The notes under the pieces: model-generated
Seen by the model: only the letters and a program-made list of their open reading frames with translations
What the model was told of the DNA's origin: nothing
The model's database searches: none
Shown here: positions 1 to 8,146 of the stretch, piece by piece
How the letters are laid out: every line of letters starts with the position of its first letter
How positions within the stretch are numbered: the first letter of the stretch is position 1
Position numbers and translations under genes: made by a program
From: a virus
Reading direction: 5' to 3' (one strand)
Virus record (IMG/VR): IMGVR_UViG_3300010885_007174
Coordinates: 1-20,148 of that record
DNA: 20,148 bases

Positions 1-736
1 AGCTACGCATTGTCGACTTGTCTAGTTCATCTACTTGTTCGATTTCCTCATTCTTTATCTTCTTTTGCTTTTCTAGTGCTTGTTTTGCCAAGTGTCTAAC
101 TCTTGACATTGCGGTATGATGTGCGCCAGATTTGTCTGTAACATTAGCAGATGATTTCTTCTTGTCTGGAATAAAAGGAGGATCAACTTCTTCCTTCATC
201 ACGCCCTTCTTGGCTGAAAGGTAGGCAGCAATTCCCATCATTCTGCGCTTCTCTTTTGACTTGCCAGCAAATTGTGGAGCATTTGACTTTTGAAAGTCAG
301 AAACATATTCACCGGCGCCCATCGATGGCTTTAGCTTCTCATCGATGTTCTCTTCTTTTAGAGCGCGTAGTTGAGCTTCGTATCCTGCGGCGGTAGTTCT
401 ATCACCGTCTTCTAATGCCTTGGCTAATTTAGTATACAGCATCGAGCGTCTGTAGTCGCCTTTGTTCTTCCATACTGAAGCAGCACGAACAGCACCTTCA
501 TGAGAAATTTCGTCAAGGTGTTCTAGTTCTTCATAGACCTTAACGTCCTCTTCATTATCGTAGCCATGACGAGTTTCTTTTCTCTTGATTGTTTTTACCT
601 TTGAACCATCAAACACAGCATCATCGTTCTTGTTAGCATCAGCAGTCTTAGCGACTACGTGCTTGTCAACGAACTTCTTTTCGTCTGCTGATTTTGGTAC
701 GTATAGTTCTTTAAGCTTCTTGAGTTTGATCGACAT
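1..736 (-). CDS. Lysine-rich prohead-core-position protein (T4 gp68 position), 3' end off the window
   Basis: The reading frame is open from an ATG at 736 to the left edge, giving at least 245 residues with no stop, so the C-terminus is missing. It begins MSIKLKKLKELYVPKSADEK and is rich in Lys, Glu and Asp and predicted mostly helical. Near residue 160 it carries KPSMGAGEYVSDFQKSNAPQ, followed by FAGKSKEKRRMMGIAAYLSA, a basic segment I recall from head-core proteins of marine T4-like phages. The last visible residues include EIEQVDELDKSTM. It overlaps the end of the gp67-like gene by 26 nt and has a GAGG Shine-Dalgarno about 6 nt before the ATG, which suggests translational coupling. T4 gene order (20, 67, 68, 21) makes a gp68-type prohead core role likely, but T4 gp68 is only about 141 residues. 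The assignment rests on position, not on firm homology. Confidence 0.72.
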   Translation of the reverse strand, partial: MSIKLKKLKELYVPKSADEKKFVDKHVVAKTADANKNDDAVFDGSKVKTIKRKETRHGYDNEEDVKVYEELEHLDEISHEGAVRAASVWKNKGDYRRSMLYTKLAKALEDGDRTTAAGYEAQLRALKEENIDEKLKPSMGAGEYVSDFQKSNAPQFAGKSKEKRRMMGIAAYLSAKKGVMKEEVDPPFIPDKKKSSANVTDKSGAHHTAMSRVRHLAKQALEKQKKIKNEEIEQVDELDKSTMRS

Positions 737-959
737 TTTCGGCCTCTGTTTCTACTTCCTGTTCGGGAACAGCTTCTGAATCCGTTTCTACTTCTGACTC
801 TTGCTCATTATTATACATAGAAGCTGCTACTTCTTGCTTTTTAGTTACTAAAGCAGCAGCAACCTTTTGAGCCATAACACTATTAAAAGCGTCTTTAAAT
901 GTAGAAGGGTTGTTCTCTAAAACGCTATCAATCATATCACTAATATTAAAGTCAGTCAT
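711..959 (-). CDS. gp67: Prohead core protein, gp67 (Pip)-like
   Basis: This 82-residue protein is close to the 80 residues of T4 gp67. It has a short amphipathic N-terminal half (MTDFNISDMIDSVLENNPST, then FNSVMAQKVAAALVTKKQEV) and a strongly acidic C-terminal half rich in Glu, Asp and Gln from about residue 50. That helix-plus-acidic-tail layout is typical of gp67, an internal scaffold-core component processed by the prohead protease during T4 head maturation. It lies directly after the portal gene, exactly as in T4. A late promoter (TATAAATA, 979-972) and an AAGGA Shine-Dalgarno lie directly upstream. Sequence conservation in this family is weak, so the call depends on size, charge pattern and synteny together. 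Confidence 0.72.
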   Translation of the reverse strand: MTDFNISDMIDSVLENNPSTFKDAFNSVMAQKVAAALVTKKQEVAASMYNNEQESEVETDSEAVPEQEVETEAENVDQTQEA

Positions 960-971
960 AATTATTCCTTT

Positions 972-979
972 TATTTATA
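972..979 (-). promoter_or_regulatory. T4-type late promoter before the gp67-like gene
   Basis: On the minus strand the sequence reads TATAAATA, a perfect match to the T4 late -10 element recognised by the gp55 sigma factor with gp33 and the sliding clamp. It ends 12 nt before the ATG at 959. With T4 spacing the transcript would start near 966, inside or just after the AAGGA Shine-Dalgarno, so the leader would be extremely short. Confidence 0.65.
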
Positions 980-993
980 CTATTTAAAATTAC

Positions 994-2544
994 TTATGCT
1001 TGTGTGTTGTCTGTAGGTGCTTGAGGCTCTTCTCCACCTAAAGCTAATGATGCAAATTGAGGGTTATTTTTTTCTTTAGATATCTGCTTATCTAGAATCT
1101 CAATTTCTTCATCTGTTTGACGGAGAACATGTCTTCTAATCCAATCATTAGAATAATATACCCCTGCATAAGGTGTAATTAGCGCAAGACTGTTTAATCT
1201 TTCAGTAAGCACTTCTGTATCTTTTAATTCTGCAAAGTAATTGTCTTTTGCATAATCAAATTTAATTTTGCTAGAGAACTCATCCCAGTCTTCTGGAGTG
1301 GTTATACCTTTAAGAATAAGTTGCTTTTCCAGACACTTAATAAAGATTTGTGAAAATCTTAATCTTAATCTATCAATAAATTTAGAGAATTTAACTTCAT
1401 CGCGTGAGATTTCGGTTGATCTTCCTAGATTAAACGCGGTATCTGTTTTGAGTCTAGATACTGGTACGTTAAGACTTTCATACAACTTCATCTGAAAGTA
1501 TTCTACGTCAGCCATCTCACCTAGGTTTTGACCGCCAGGCAGTGTTGTAATTTCTGTGCCTCTGTTACCTTCACGTCTTGGTAGCCAGTAGTCTTCAAGC
1601 ATTGTCATGAACTTACGATCATCTCTAAGCTCACCAGTCGATGCATCATATACTAGTCTATTTTTATGGCGTGTCATCATATCTTGAAGATATTGTTCCG
1701 CCTTCATTTTTGGCAGATTACCCACGTCAATATAGAATATTCTTCTTTCTGGCGCTCTTGATACTCTATAGATAACTGTTGCATCTTCTAGAGTTCTTAA
1801 TTGATTAAGAGGCTTGATAGCTTTGTGTAGATACGAAAGTACCAAAGTATTGCTTACATCTAAAAGACCAGATGTAACATGCACAATACTATCTTTAGCA
1901 ATCTTTAAAGCTGCAGTAGGGCTTGAACTTGCAACCGATGTGCTGTCATTAAAATTCTTTTCTGAATAAATGTAGTATTCAGCTTTTGTGGAATTTAAAG
2001 TTGCATTGGTCTTTGGATCTTTTTTCTTTTGTACTTCTTTTACTTTTCTAATTCTTCTAGGGTCAATGAATCTTAATTCTTGAATGCCTAGTTTAGGATT
2101 GTCTATATTAATGATAGCATGTAGATATAGTCTACCATCAATATACCACCTTCTAAAAATTTCATAACACTGATTATTAAAATTTAATAACGTTGTTATT
2201 TCTTCGAATTCTTGAGTGATAGCTCTTTTAACGGACGCTGATAGGTTTGTATCATCCAGAATTATTCTTACTGGAGGGGAATCGTCATCTGATACTATTG
2301 CTTCATTAACTACATCATCTATTGCGCTATCTACTTCCGGGTGCATTGACATCATTCGATACTTGTTAACTAAATCTGCTTCAGATTTAACAGTACCTTC
2401 TAAGTCAATATATGTGCCGTACGCGCCGCCGGCCGCTACAACAAGGGCGCCATCGTCCGATACTTGTGGTACGAACGATGGCTCCTTTGACTGCTCCTGA
2501 GCGGAATTCCCAGGTCTTTTAATTTCAAAACCAAATAATATCAT
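994..2544 (-). CDS. gp20: Portal vertex protein gp20
   Basis: This 516-residue protein (T4 gp20: 524) forms the dodecameric portal at one head vertex, through which DNA is pumped by gp17 and to which the neck is attached. Family segments are visible: SMHPEVDSAIDDVVNEAI near residue 66, LRFIDPRRIRK near 156, the stretch RIFYIDVGNLPKMKAEQYL then MMTRHKNRLVYDASTGE in the middle, and LPGGQNLGEMADVEYF followed by LYESLNVPVSRLK, which match the T4-like portal core. The C-terminus is Gln/Pro/Thr-rich and probably disordered. It starts 19 nt after the stop of gp19, with a GAGG element before the ATG, and no promoter is seen in that gap, so it is probably transcribed from the gp18 or gp19 promoters. 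Confidence 0.97.
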   Translation of the reverse strand: MILFGFEIKRPGNSAQEQSKEPSFVPQVSDDGALVVAAGGAYGTYIDLEGTVKSEADLVNKYRMMSMHPEVDSAIDDVVNEAIVSDDDSPPVRIILDDTNLSASVKRAITQEFEEITTLLNFNNQCYEIFRRWYIDGRLYLHAIINIDNPKLGIQELRFIDPRRIRKVKEVQKKKDPKTNATLNSTKAEYYIYSEKNFNDSTSVASSSPTAALKIAKDSIVHVTSGLLDVSNTLVLSYLHKAIKPLNQLRTLEDATVIYRVSRAPERRIFYIDVGNLPKMKAEQYLQDMMTRHKNRLVYDASTGELRDDRKFMTMLEDYWLPRREGNRGTEITTLPGGQNLGEMADVEYFQMKLYESLNVPVSRLKTDTAFNLGRSTEISRDEVKFSKFIDRLRLRFSQIFIKCLEKQLILKGITTPEDWDEFSSKIKFDYAKDNYFAELKDTEVLTERLNSLALITPYAGVYYSNDWIRRHVLRQTDEEIEILDKQISKEKNNPQFASLALGGEEPQAPTDNTQA

Positions 2545-2563
2545 AACTGCCTCAAATTAAGAG

Positions 2564-3115
2564 TTAAACTCCGCCTGCATTACCAGTAATACCACCTGAA
2601 ACTTCCCAATAGTCATACTGGAATGTTACAGTAAATTCTTCAATTGCATCTGTCGAATCCCATGCTAGATCAATAGCAGAGATATCCGATGGGTAAATAC
2701 CATTAAAGTTGTAAGTTCTGATAGGCACACCTGTCTTCGAGAACTGTGTTACTTGTGCTTGAGCCTTGTATAGAAGTGGGCTAGCACCACCAAACGTTCT
2801 TAAGTTGCCTTGTAACGATTGGATTTGATTTGACCACTGTTCCATAGCATTACGGATTAGGAAGTCTTCATCGTTAATTACAGTAACAGTCCAAGCATCA
2901 AATGTTCTATCGCCAGCTAATCTGATCTTACGACCAAAGTATGGTACTTCGATAGTTCCTAGAGTTGAGGCAGGAATTTGAGCTGCCTTAACTAGGAAAG
3001 GTACCTTGATGTCAGCAACGCCGTTAGCGGGGTTCTGGATAGTCACTTGGAATAGCGACTGTCTTGCACCCCCTAGCGTTAGCTGACTTCTAATCTCATT
3101 TACATTGAAAGCCAT
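2564..3115 (-). CDS. gp19: Tail tube protein gp19
   Basis: The 183-residue product (T4 gp19: 163) is the subunit that stacks as hexameric rings to form the inner tail tube through which DNA passes. The signature RKIRLAGDRTFDAWTVTVIN around residues 65-84 matches the T4 RKINVAGDRTFD-WTVTV segment, and the C-terminal part contains a DYWE motif, where T4 gp19 also ends. An extra Gly-rich tail (VSGGITGNAGGV) follows DYWE. It is preceded by a late promoter (AATAAATA, 3142-3135) and a good AAAGGAG Shine-Dalgarno. It lies between sheath and portal genes as in T4. High expression is expected, as this is one of the most abundant virion proteins. Confidence 0.96.
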   Translation of the reverse strand: MAFNVNEIRSQLTLGGARQSLFQVTIQNPANGVADIKVPFLVKAAQIPASTLGTIEVPYFGRKIRLAGDRTFDAWTVTVINDEDFLIRNAMEQWSNQIQSLQGNLRTFGGASPLLYKAQAQVTQFSKTGVPIRTYNFNGIYPSDISAIDLAWDSTDAIEEFTVTFQYDYWEVSGGITGNAGGV

Positions 3116-3134
3116 GTCTTTTCTCCTTTGTCTT

Positions 3135-3142
3135 TATTTATT
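3135..3142 (-). promoter_or_regulatory. Late promoter before tail tube gene
   Basis: The minus strand reads AATAAATA, one mismatch from the T4 late consensus TATAAATA, and it overlaps the stop codon of gp18. The predicted start near 3129 would give a leader of about 14 nt containing the AAAGGAG Shine-Dalgarno before the ATG at 3115. This would allow tube protein to be made independently of sheath. Confidence 0.55.
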
Positions 3143-5255
3143 AGAACTGTCCAACGATTTCAGAGAATTCGACACCTGTTCTGACCGCTACGAAGTTCAA
3201 CTGGATAAAGTTGATCGACTTAGCAGGCTTAATGTAGATGTCACCAACAAACTCATTGCGGTCAATAACTTCACCGGTGTTGTTTGATTCATCGCAAACA
3301 ACCTTGAAATCATAGATGCCACGACGACCTTGTACATCACGCAAGAAAGGCTCAACAAGGTTCTTGAACTGTGCACGAGTGAACGGGTCGTTGAATTCGA
3401 ATAGTGTAAACTTAGCTGCAGTTGCAATGGCCTTCTCTAGCACAATGAACAATCTACGAACGTTAATTCTGTCGAATGCTGATGGCTTGGCAAGAAGAGT
3501 CTTGTCGCCGAACAGAAGAGTGCCTTGACCTGGGAATGTTACTACAGGGTTAACACCTGACTTGTAAAGAACGTCACGTTGAGCCTTCGAAGGATTGAAA
3601 GCTAGTCTTACTGAGTTCTTAATAATGCCTCTGTTGAAACCGGCTGGCGAGAACCATGGATCTCTTGTATCATCAGTTCTTACGCATAGACCAGCAACAT
3701 CACCGTTTAGAGGTACATAACGATATACGTCATTGTACTTGTCGTATTGGTACTTGTAACCTGAGTCAAGAACAGCATACGATGTTGAAGTAAGAGCATT
3801 TCTGTATGTAACTACATCATTTTCTTCGTCGCCACCGGCATTTAGTACTACTGATGCCTTGCTTGGAGAAATGAATGCAACGCAATCTTTTCTTGATTCG
3901 CAAACATTGTTAATAATGTAGTTGCCAAGAGTTGCATTATTTTCACCGCCGGTTGCCTTGCCTTGTAGCACTAAAGAAATGTCAACATCTTCTGCTGAGC
4001 TGAACATATCATAACCAGCAGTTAGAACATTAACAGGTACACTGTCTTCTGCGGCGCCGTCTGAACCAGCCACGAACGAAAGAGCTAGTGGTGTGTTATT
4101 GGCGAGTGAAGCGATGTTTAATGCTGTATTTGTATAACCAGATACTCTGTTATTGTTGTAATAAACATAACGTGAATTTTGGTTAATAACATCCTTGACG
4201 TAGTTTGTCGATCCATCAGTTGTCTTAGCGTTAGTAGCTCTCGAAAGGCCTTGGAAGACTTCTAGAACCGCGCCTGGTACGCCTGTAAACTGACCGTCTT
4301 GATCTTCTACGATAACGTGAACTTCGTCAACAGCTGCTGAGTTACCAAAGTTTGCAACATAGTCTGATGTACCTGGAGCCTTATCTACGGCGGTGGCATA
4401 TTGCCAGTAACGCTTTAGGTATCCGGCGCTTGTTGAGCTCACGTTTGCTATTCCAGCACCTTCGAAGTCAACTAATGTGAACTTGGATTCTGTATTAACG
4501 GTGAACGTTGCTTGTGTACCTGTGTTCGATACTGAGCCAACTGATGTTACCTTGACTAGCTGTGTACCAATTGTATTGTTACCTAAATCAACTAGGTCAC
4601 CGACAGATAGAAGGCTACGTAATGTACCAGCACGTGATACAGCATCAGCGATAGTACCTGAACCACTTTGACCAACTACTACAGCAAAAGTGTTTGTACC
4701 GTTGTAAGCTTGAACTGATGTGATGCTACCGTTAACGCTAATTGAACCGTTACCTGCAAGAACTGTGTTCGAGAAGAAAGCATTGCTTGTATCACACACA
4801 GAGATTTTTAACGAGTTTCCTAGTGCACCTGGATATCTTGCAATGTATCTAACGTTGGTTTCGCTACCGATATTGGTCTGTACAGTTGTGCTATCAAAGT
4901 CATCATCGTTCTTAATAATGAGGTTTGTAGCTGACGATACTGTCGACACATTAGCGAAAGCAGTTAATACACCGTCAGCACCAGTTGCATCGGTAGTATT
5001 AGCAGTTCTTACTACATATAACTTATTTCCGTAAGCAAGGAAATTAGCTGCAGTGAAGAATGTTTCTGCATTGTGGTTGGTTGGTTTGCCGAAACGGGCA
5101 ACTAGATTAGTTTCTGAGTCTACTAAAATTCTTTTGCCAACTGGTCCCCAACGAAAAACGCCAGCTAGAGCGCCTTCTGTTGTTGATACTGCTGGGACTA
5201 CAGTGGTCAAGTCAATTTCAGTGACATTTACACCTGGACTAACTTGAAATGCCAT
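3141..5255 (-). CDS. gp18: Contractile tail sheath protein gp18
   Basis: The 704-residue protein (T4 gp18: 659) polymerises around the tail tube and contracts at infection. The C-terminal third is diagnostic: RLAFNPSKAQRDVLYKSGVN, VVTFPGQGTLLFGDKTLL, PSAFDRINVRRLFIVLEKAI, FEFNDPFTRAQFKNLVEPF and DVQGRRGIYDFKVVCD all correspond to conserved blocks of the T4 sheath core. The N-terminus (MAFQVSPGVNVTEIDLT) is the usual start of this family. The middle, about residues 80-370, is Ser/Thr/Asn-rich and variable, as expected for the surface-exposed protruding domains. Two late promoters lie upstream (5316-5309 and 5284-5277), with an AAGGAG Shine-Dalgarno before the ATG. This fits very high late expression. 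Confidence 0.97.
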   Translation of the reverse strand: MAFQVSPGVNVTEIDLTTVVPAVSTTEGALAGVFRWGPVGKRILVDSETNLVARFGKPTNHNAETFFTAANFLAYGNKLYVVRTANTTDATGADGVLTAFANVSTVSSATNLIIKNDDDFDSTTVQTNIGSETNVRYIARYPGALGNSLKISVCDTSNAFFSNTVLAGNGSISVNGSITSVQAYNGTNTFAVVVGQSGSGTIADAVSRAGTLRSLLSVGDLVDLGNNTIGTQLVKVTSVGSVSNTGTQATFTVNTESKFTLVDFEGAGIANVSSTSAGYLKRYWQYATAVDKAPGTSDYVANFGNSAAVDEVHVIVEDQDGQFTGVPGAVLEVFQGLSRATNAKTTDGSTNYVKDVINQNSRYVYYNNNRVSGYTNTALNIASLANNTPLALSFVAGSDGAAEDSVPVNVLTAGYDMFSSAEDVDISLVLQGKATGGENNATLGNYIINNVCESRKDCVAFISPSKASVVLNAGGDEENDVVTYRNALTSTSYAVLDSGYKYQYDKYNDVYRYVPLNGDVAGLCVRTDDTRDPWFSPAGFNRGIIKNSVRLAFNPSKAQRDVLYKSGVNPVVTFPGQGTLLFGDKTLLAKPSAFDRINVRRLFIVLEKAIATAAKFTLFEFNDPFTRAQFKNLVEPFLRDVQGRRGIYDFKVVCDESNNTGEVIDRNEFVGDIYIKPAKSINFIQLNFVAVRTGVEFSEIVGQF

Positions 5256-5276
5256 TTTGTGTCTCCTTCAAAAGGT

Positions 5277-5284
5277 TATTTATG
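5277..5284 (-). promoter_or_regulatory. Proximal late promoter of the sheath gene
   Basis: The minus strand reads CATAAATA, one mismatch from TATAAATA, 21 nt before the ATG at 5255. It would start transcription near 5271 and keep the AAGGAG Shine-Dalgarno in a short leader. It is a weaker match than the distal element 32 nt upstream. Confidence 0.5.
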
Positions 5285-5308
5285 ACAAGAAGTATAACTG
5301 ATTATTTT

Positions 5309-5316
5309 TATTTATA
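5309..5316 (-). promoter_or_regulatory. Distal late promoter of the sheath gene
   Basis: A perfect TATAAATA on the minus strand in the AT-rich 75-nt gap between gp17 and gp18. It would give a leader of about 48 nt for gp18 and readthrough into gp19, gp20 and beyond. This is the largest gap in the conserved half of the window and the only one with two promoter-like elements. Confidence 0.68.
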
Positions 5317-5330
5317 AATTTTCAAACCTA

Positions 5331-6974
5331 TTAAGTCATCATCCACTTATTGAAAGATATTCTTGATTCATCCAAATTTTCTATCTGAACCTTACCAAAA
5401 TCTCCTACTTGAATAGGTTGCTTATCGTCAATAACACCAAAAGGCAATAGTTCGTCCTCAATTCGTTGAATACTATTTTCATACAAGTTACGTCTAAAAT
5501 TATTGTTTGCATAGTCTTTAAAGTACTGTTGATCTGTTAACCATGCAAAAATAACACAACACATCACTAAGTCATCGTTACCTTCTTCTGCTTCAAACGA
5601 AGTACCATTACTTACAAATCTGTACAGCTCTTGTATAGTATCAAAATCATTAATTATAAGTTTGTCACTTTCAATCATTGATTTTAAATTAGAGCAGCCA
5701 ATCTTCTTAGTTAATTTAGTAGTTCTTACACCTGCATGAGAAGAGCCAGAGAATCCAGCTGATACTACTGCACCTTTAAGGGGTGAGGAATAACTAAAAA
5801 TTAAATTATCATACTCTAAATCATGCTGAAGAATATCGGCTACCTGTTGTCCTACATCATTTATTTCTACTAAAATTAAAGATTTATTATAATAGTTTGC
5901 TAGATTATAAACGACAGATGGATATACTAATGGATCTATTTCCTTATTACGATATGAAGCAACATCCACATAAGGAAACTCAGTAACATCGAACACTTTA
6001 AAGGCAGAATAGTCCCCTTCACGTCCACGCGCAGTATCGACTGCTATAGTATAAATTCTATCCTTTTCTGGGTACTTAAATATCTTTAAATGCTCGTCAG
6101 ACTTTACAGGTGTCTGATAAACTAAAGTTCTAAGCTTTGCACCTGCAATTAGGGTTGATGATGAACCTAGGAACTCACACTCAAACTCCTGCCTAAATTG
6201 TTCCTCGGATGTGTTGTTAATTGTTTGTTGCTTCCAGGCTTCATCTCTTCCTGGCACTTCACTCCAATGAACGTCAATCCGCTTATAATCATTTCTTTCA
6301 TTCTCACTATCAGCCCATATCTTATAGAATAAGTTAAGACCATTAGGAGTAGACGTAATTAATACTTTTGTAGTAGCGCCAGAAGAAATGGTAGGGTATA
6401 CAGAAGCAAAGAACGACTCTTGAATGTTGTTGGGTACGAAAGCAAACTCATCTAGGTAAACTAAGTTTTGTGATGTACCTCTAATGGCTGATGATGCAGT
6501 AGAACTAGCTTGTATCTTAGAGCCATTTTCTAACTCTACATTACCTTTGTTCCATTCTACTATACCTTGTTGCATCCATCTAGGCATGTGTTCATAAGCA
6601 AGTTGAATTCTACTTAGAATTTCCCGTGCTTGTTTTTCTTTGTGGGCAAGTATAGCTACTGAATAGTTTTCGTAAAACAGTACACGATGCAGAATAATAC
6701 CTACAACTACGGTAGTTTTACCGACCTGTCTAGGCATCTTACATATTACAAATCTTTCTTTATCTGAAAGCTCTATAATATCTTTTTGATAGTCGTAAGG
6801 TTGAAAAGGTATTAAGCCTTTGTCTACGTGTACTATCTTTACGTAATTTTCAATAAAGTATACTGGATCTCTTGAACACTTTATGTATTCCTGGACGTTG
6901 TCCTTTGTCCATTCAATCTCTACATAACTACGTTTGAGGTTTCTATTACCAAGATAATACTCAGTGTTGCTCAT
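5331..6974 (-). CDS. gp17: Terminase large subunit gp17 (packaging ATPase and nuclease)
   Basis: This 547-residue motor protein (T4 gp17: 610) docks on the portal, hydrolyses ATP to drive DNA into the prohead and cuts the concatemer when the head is full. Walker A is PRQVGKTT at residues 81-88, Walker B with its catalytic Glu is LVYLDE at 171-176, and the coupling motif is ITSTPNG at 206-212. The RNase H-like nuclease domain shows the three expected acidic positions: Asp313 in VDTARG, Glu370 in LVEIND and Asp467/Asp468 in GNDDLVM, which correspond to T4 Asp401, Glu458 and Asp542. All catalytic residues are present, so the enzyme should be active. The start overlaps the end of gp16 by 14 nt, which suggests coupled translation of the two subunits. 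Confidence 0.98.
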   Translation of the reverse strand: MSNTEYYLGNRNLKRSYVEIEWTKDNVQEYIKCSRDPVYFIENYVKIVHVDKGLIPFQPYDYQKDIIELSDKERFVICKMPRQVGKTTVVVGIILHRVLFYENYSVAILAHKEKQAREILSRIQLAYEHMPRWMQQGIVEWNKGNVELENGSKIQASSTASSAIRGTSQNLVYLDEFAFVPNNIQESFFASVYPTISSGATTKVLITSTPNGLNLFYKIWADSENERNDYKRIDVHWSEVPGRDEAWKQQTINNTSEEQFRQEFECEFLGSSSTLIAGAKLRTLVYQTPVKSDEHLKIFKYPEKDRIYTIAVDTARGREGDYSAFKVFDVTEFPYVDVASYRNKEIDPLVYPSVVYNLANYYNKSLILVEINDVGQQVADILQHDLEYDNLIFSYSSPLKGAVVSAGFSGSSHAGVRTTKLTKKIGCSNLKSMIESDKLIINDFDTIQELYRFVSNGTSFEAEEGNDDLVMCCVIFAWLTDQQYFKDYANNNFRRNLYENSIQRIEDELLPFGVIDDKQPIQVGDFGKVQIENLDESRISFNKWMMT

Positions 6975-7341
6975 TTTGATCTTTTAAAAATTTTTGAAGC
7001 TCGGCTGTGCTGCCAACAAATAGATTATTGTTGATAGTCTTTGCATTGCCAGCTTCTCCAGATAGCTCTTGCTTTCGTTTTGAAAGCTCCAAAAGATCCT
7101 TATTAACCTCTGACATAGTTTTAATAAGATTAGCTGCGACTTCATAGCTTCTAGGATGTTGGGATTGCCCGGCAACATCTAAAATACCATCTAGAGCCTC
7201 TGCGCCCTTCTCTATAATATTAAGAAGATTGCCTCTTGCATATTCAAAATCATATTCGTAATCGGGCTGCTTTTTAATAACTTGTATTTCTTTTTCAAGA
7301 GGCGGGAGGCCTAATGCGTCAGAAATAGTATCAGTTTTCAT
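6961..7341 (-). CDS. gp16: Terminase small subunit gp16
   Basis: The 126-residue protein is shorter than T4 gp16 (164) but matches the compact form I recall from aquatic T4-like phages. The central part is predicted to be two long helices: EYDFEYARGNLLNIIEKGAE and then SQHPRSYEVAANLIKTMSEV followed by NKDLLELSKRKQEL, the antiparallel coiled coil that makes the gp16 ring. The C-terminus has FVGSTAELQKFLK, a conserved segment of this family. It recognises viral DNA and stimulates the gp17 ATPase. It overlaps gp15 by 11 nt and gp17 by 14 nt, with no promoter of its own. Confidence 0.92.
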   Translation of the reverse strand: MKTDTISDALGLPPLEKEIQVIKKQPDYEYDFEYARGNLLNIIEKGAEALDGILDVAGQSQHPRSYEVAANLIKTMSEVNKDLLELSKRKQELSGEAGNAKTINNNLFVGSTAELQKFLKDQNEQH

Positions 7342-8146
7342 CTATGCTCTTCTTTATAATAATATAGTCCCAATCATCATCAGGTAGAATGTCACTTCTA
7401 TCTACCGTTAGCGATGCATTAGTTGTTGGTTGTCCATTAGCCAACATACCTGGGTATATAGTAATACTCTCAGCAACAGTATTAGTATTAAATTTTTCGT
7501 AGAAATTAGTATTTGCAAGAGTAATAACATTAGACTTCTTGACTGGGCCAAATAGATACCCTAGCATAGTAAAGTTTATGGTCCAGGTAAGAACTCTTCT
7601 TTCTTCATAATTAGTATCATACGTGTCTGAAGATGTAATGTTCTTTATGATAACAGGTATGTCTAATTTAAAATCTAACTCTGGAATAAGATTTAAAGTT
7701 GCGGTCCATTCAGGAGTAAAAAACGGCAGAATTTGTTCTAGAATTCTTGTGCCGTCTTCTGCATTCTTTACCATGATATTTAAAGTGAAGTCAATATCAT
7801 ATGGTACTGGATTGTACGCATACTTTAGATAATTGTCATCATTAGTTTCGACTTTAGTAATTCTACTCTTATTGATTGTAGCAAGCTTTCTACTTGCAGC
7901 ATAAGATAGTCCAGTCATCTCAAATGACATTACCGGTAGAATAACCGCAGCAGGTCTATTGAGGTTTGGTTCGGCATCCACTCTTGCTAGAGCTTTATCG
8001 CGAGGTGCGTAGGTGATAGGTACACGAAGTGTCTGTATGCTTGTATTGCTTGCATTTACTCTGTTAATGTAAATGTCGTTAAAAAGTGTGCCAAAGTACG
8101 TTACGTACTTTCTGAGTGTCTTATGATAAAAGGTCTGTCCGAACAT
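7331..8146 (-). CDS. gp15: Tail sheath stabiliser and completion protein gp15
   Basis: At 271 residues it is almost the same length as T4 gp15 (272), which forms the hexameric ring capping tube and sheath and making the contact with the neck. The N-terminus MFGQTFYHKTLRKYVTYFG, then LFNDIYINR and RVPITYAPRDK, parallels T4 gp15 (MFGYFYNSSFRRYATLMGDL and RVPITYASKE). EQILPFFTPEW near residue 137 matches the T4 EQILPYFQP block. The start overlaps the stop of gp14 as TAATG, so translation is probably coupled. Confidence 0.94.
   Translation of the reverse strand: MFGQTFYHKTLRKYVTYFGTLFNDIYINRVNASNTSIQTLRVPITYAPRDKALARVDAEPNLNRPAAVILPVMSFEMTGLSYAASRKLATINKSRITKVETNDDNYLKYAYNPVPYDIDFTLNIMVKNAEDGTRILEQILPFFTPEWTATLNLIPELDFKLDIPVIIKNITSSDTYDTNYEERRVLTWTINFTMLGYLFGPVKKSNVITLANTNFYEKFNTNTVAESITIYPGMLANGQPTTNASLTVDRSDILPDDDWDYIIIKKSIDEN

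Noticed and set aside
585-779. Plus-strand reading frame of 64 codons near the left edge
   Set aside because: It is antisense to the lysine-rich gene and the gp67-like gene, both of which have better coding signals and synteny. All other plus-strand frames in the window were rejected on the same ground.
5265-5275. Small hairpin (CCTT-TTG-AAGG) over the sheath Shine-Dalgarno
   Set aside because: A 4-bp stem is too weak to call a regulatory element without comparative evidence.
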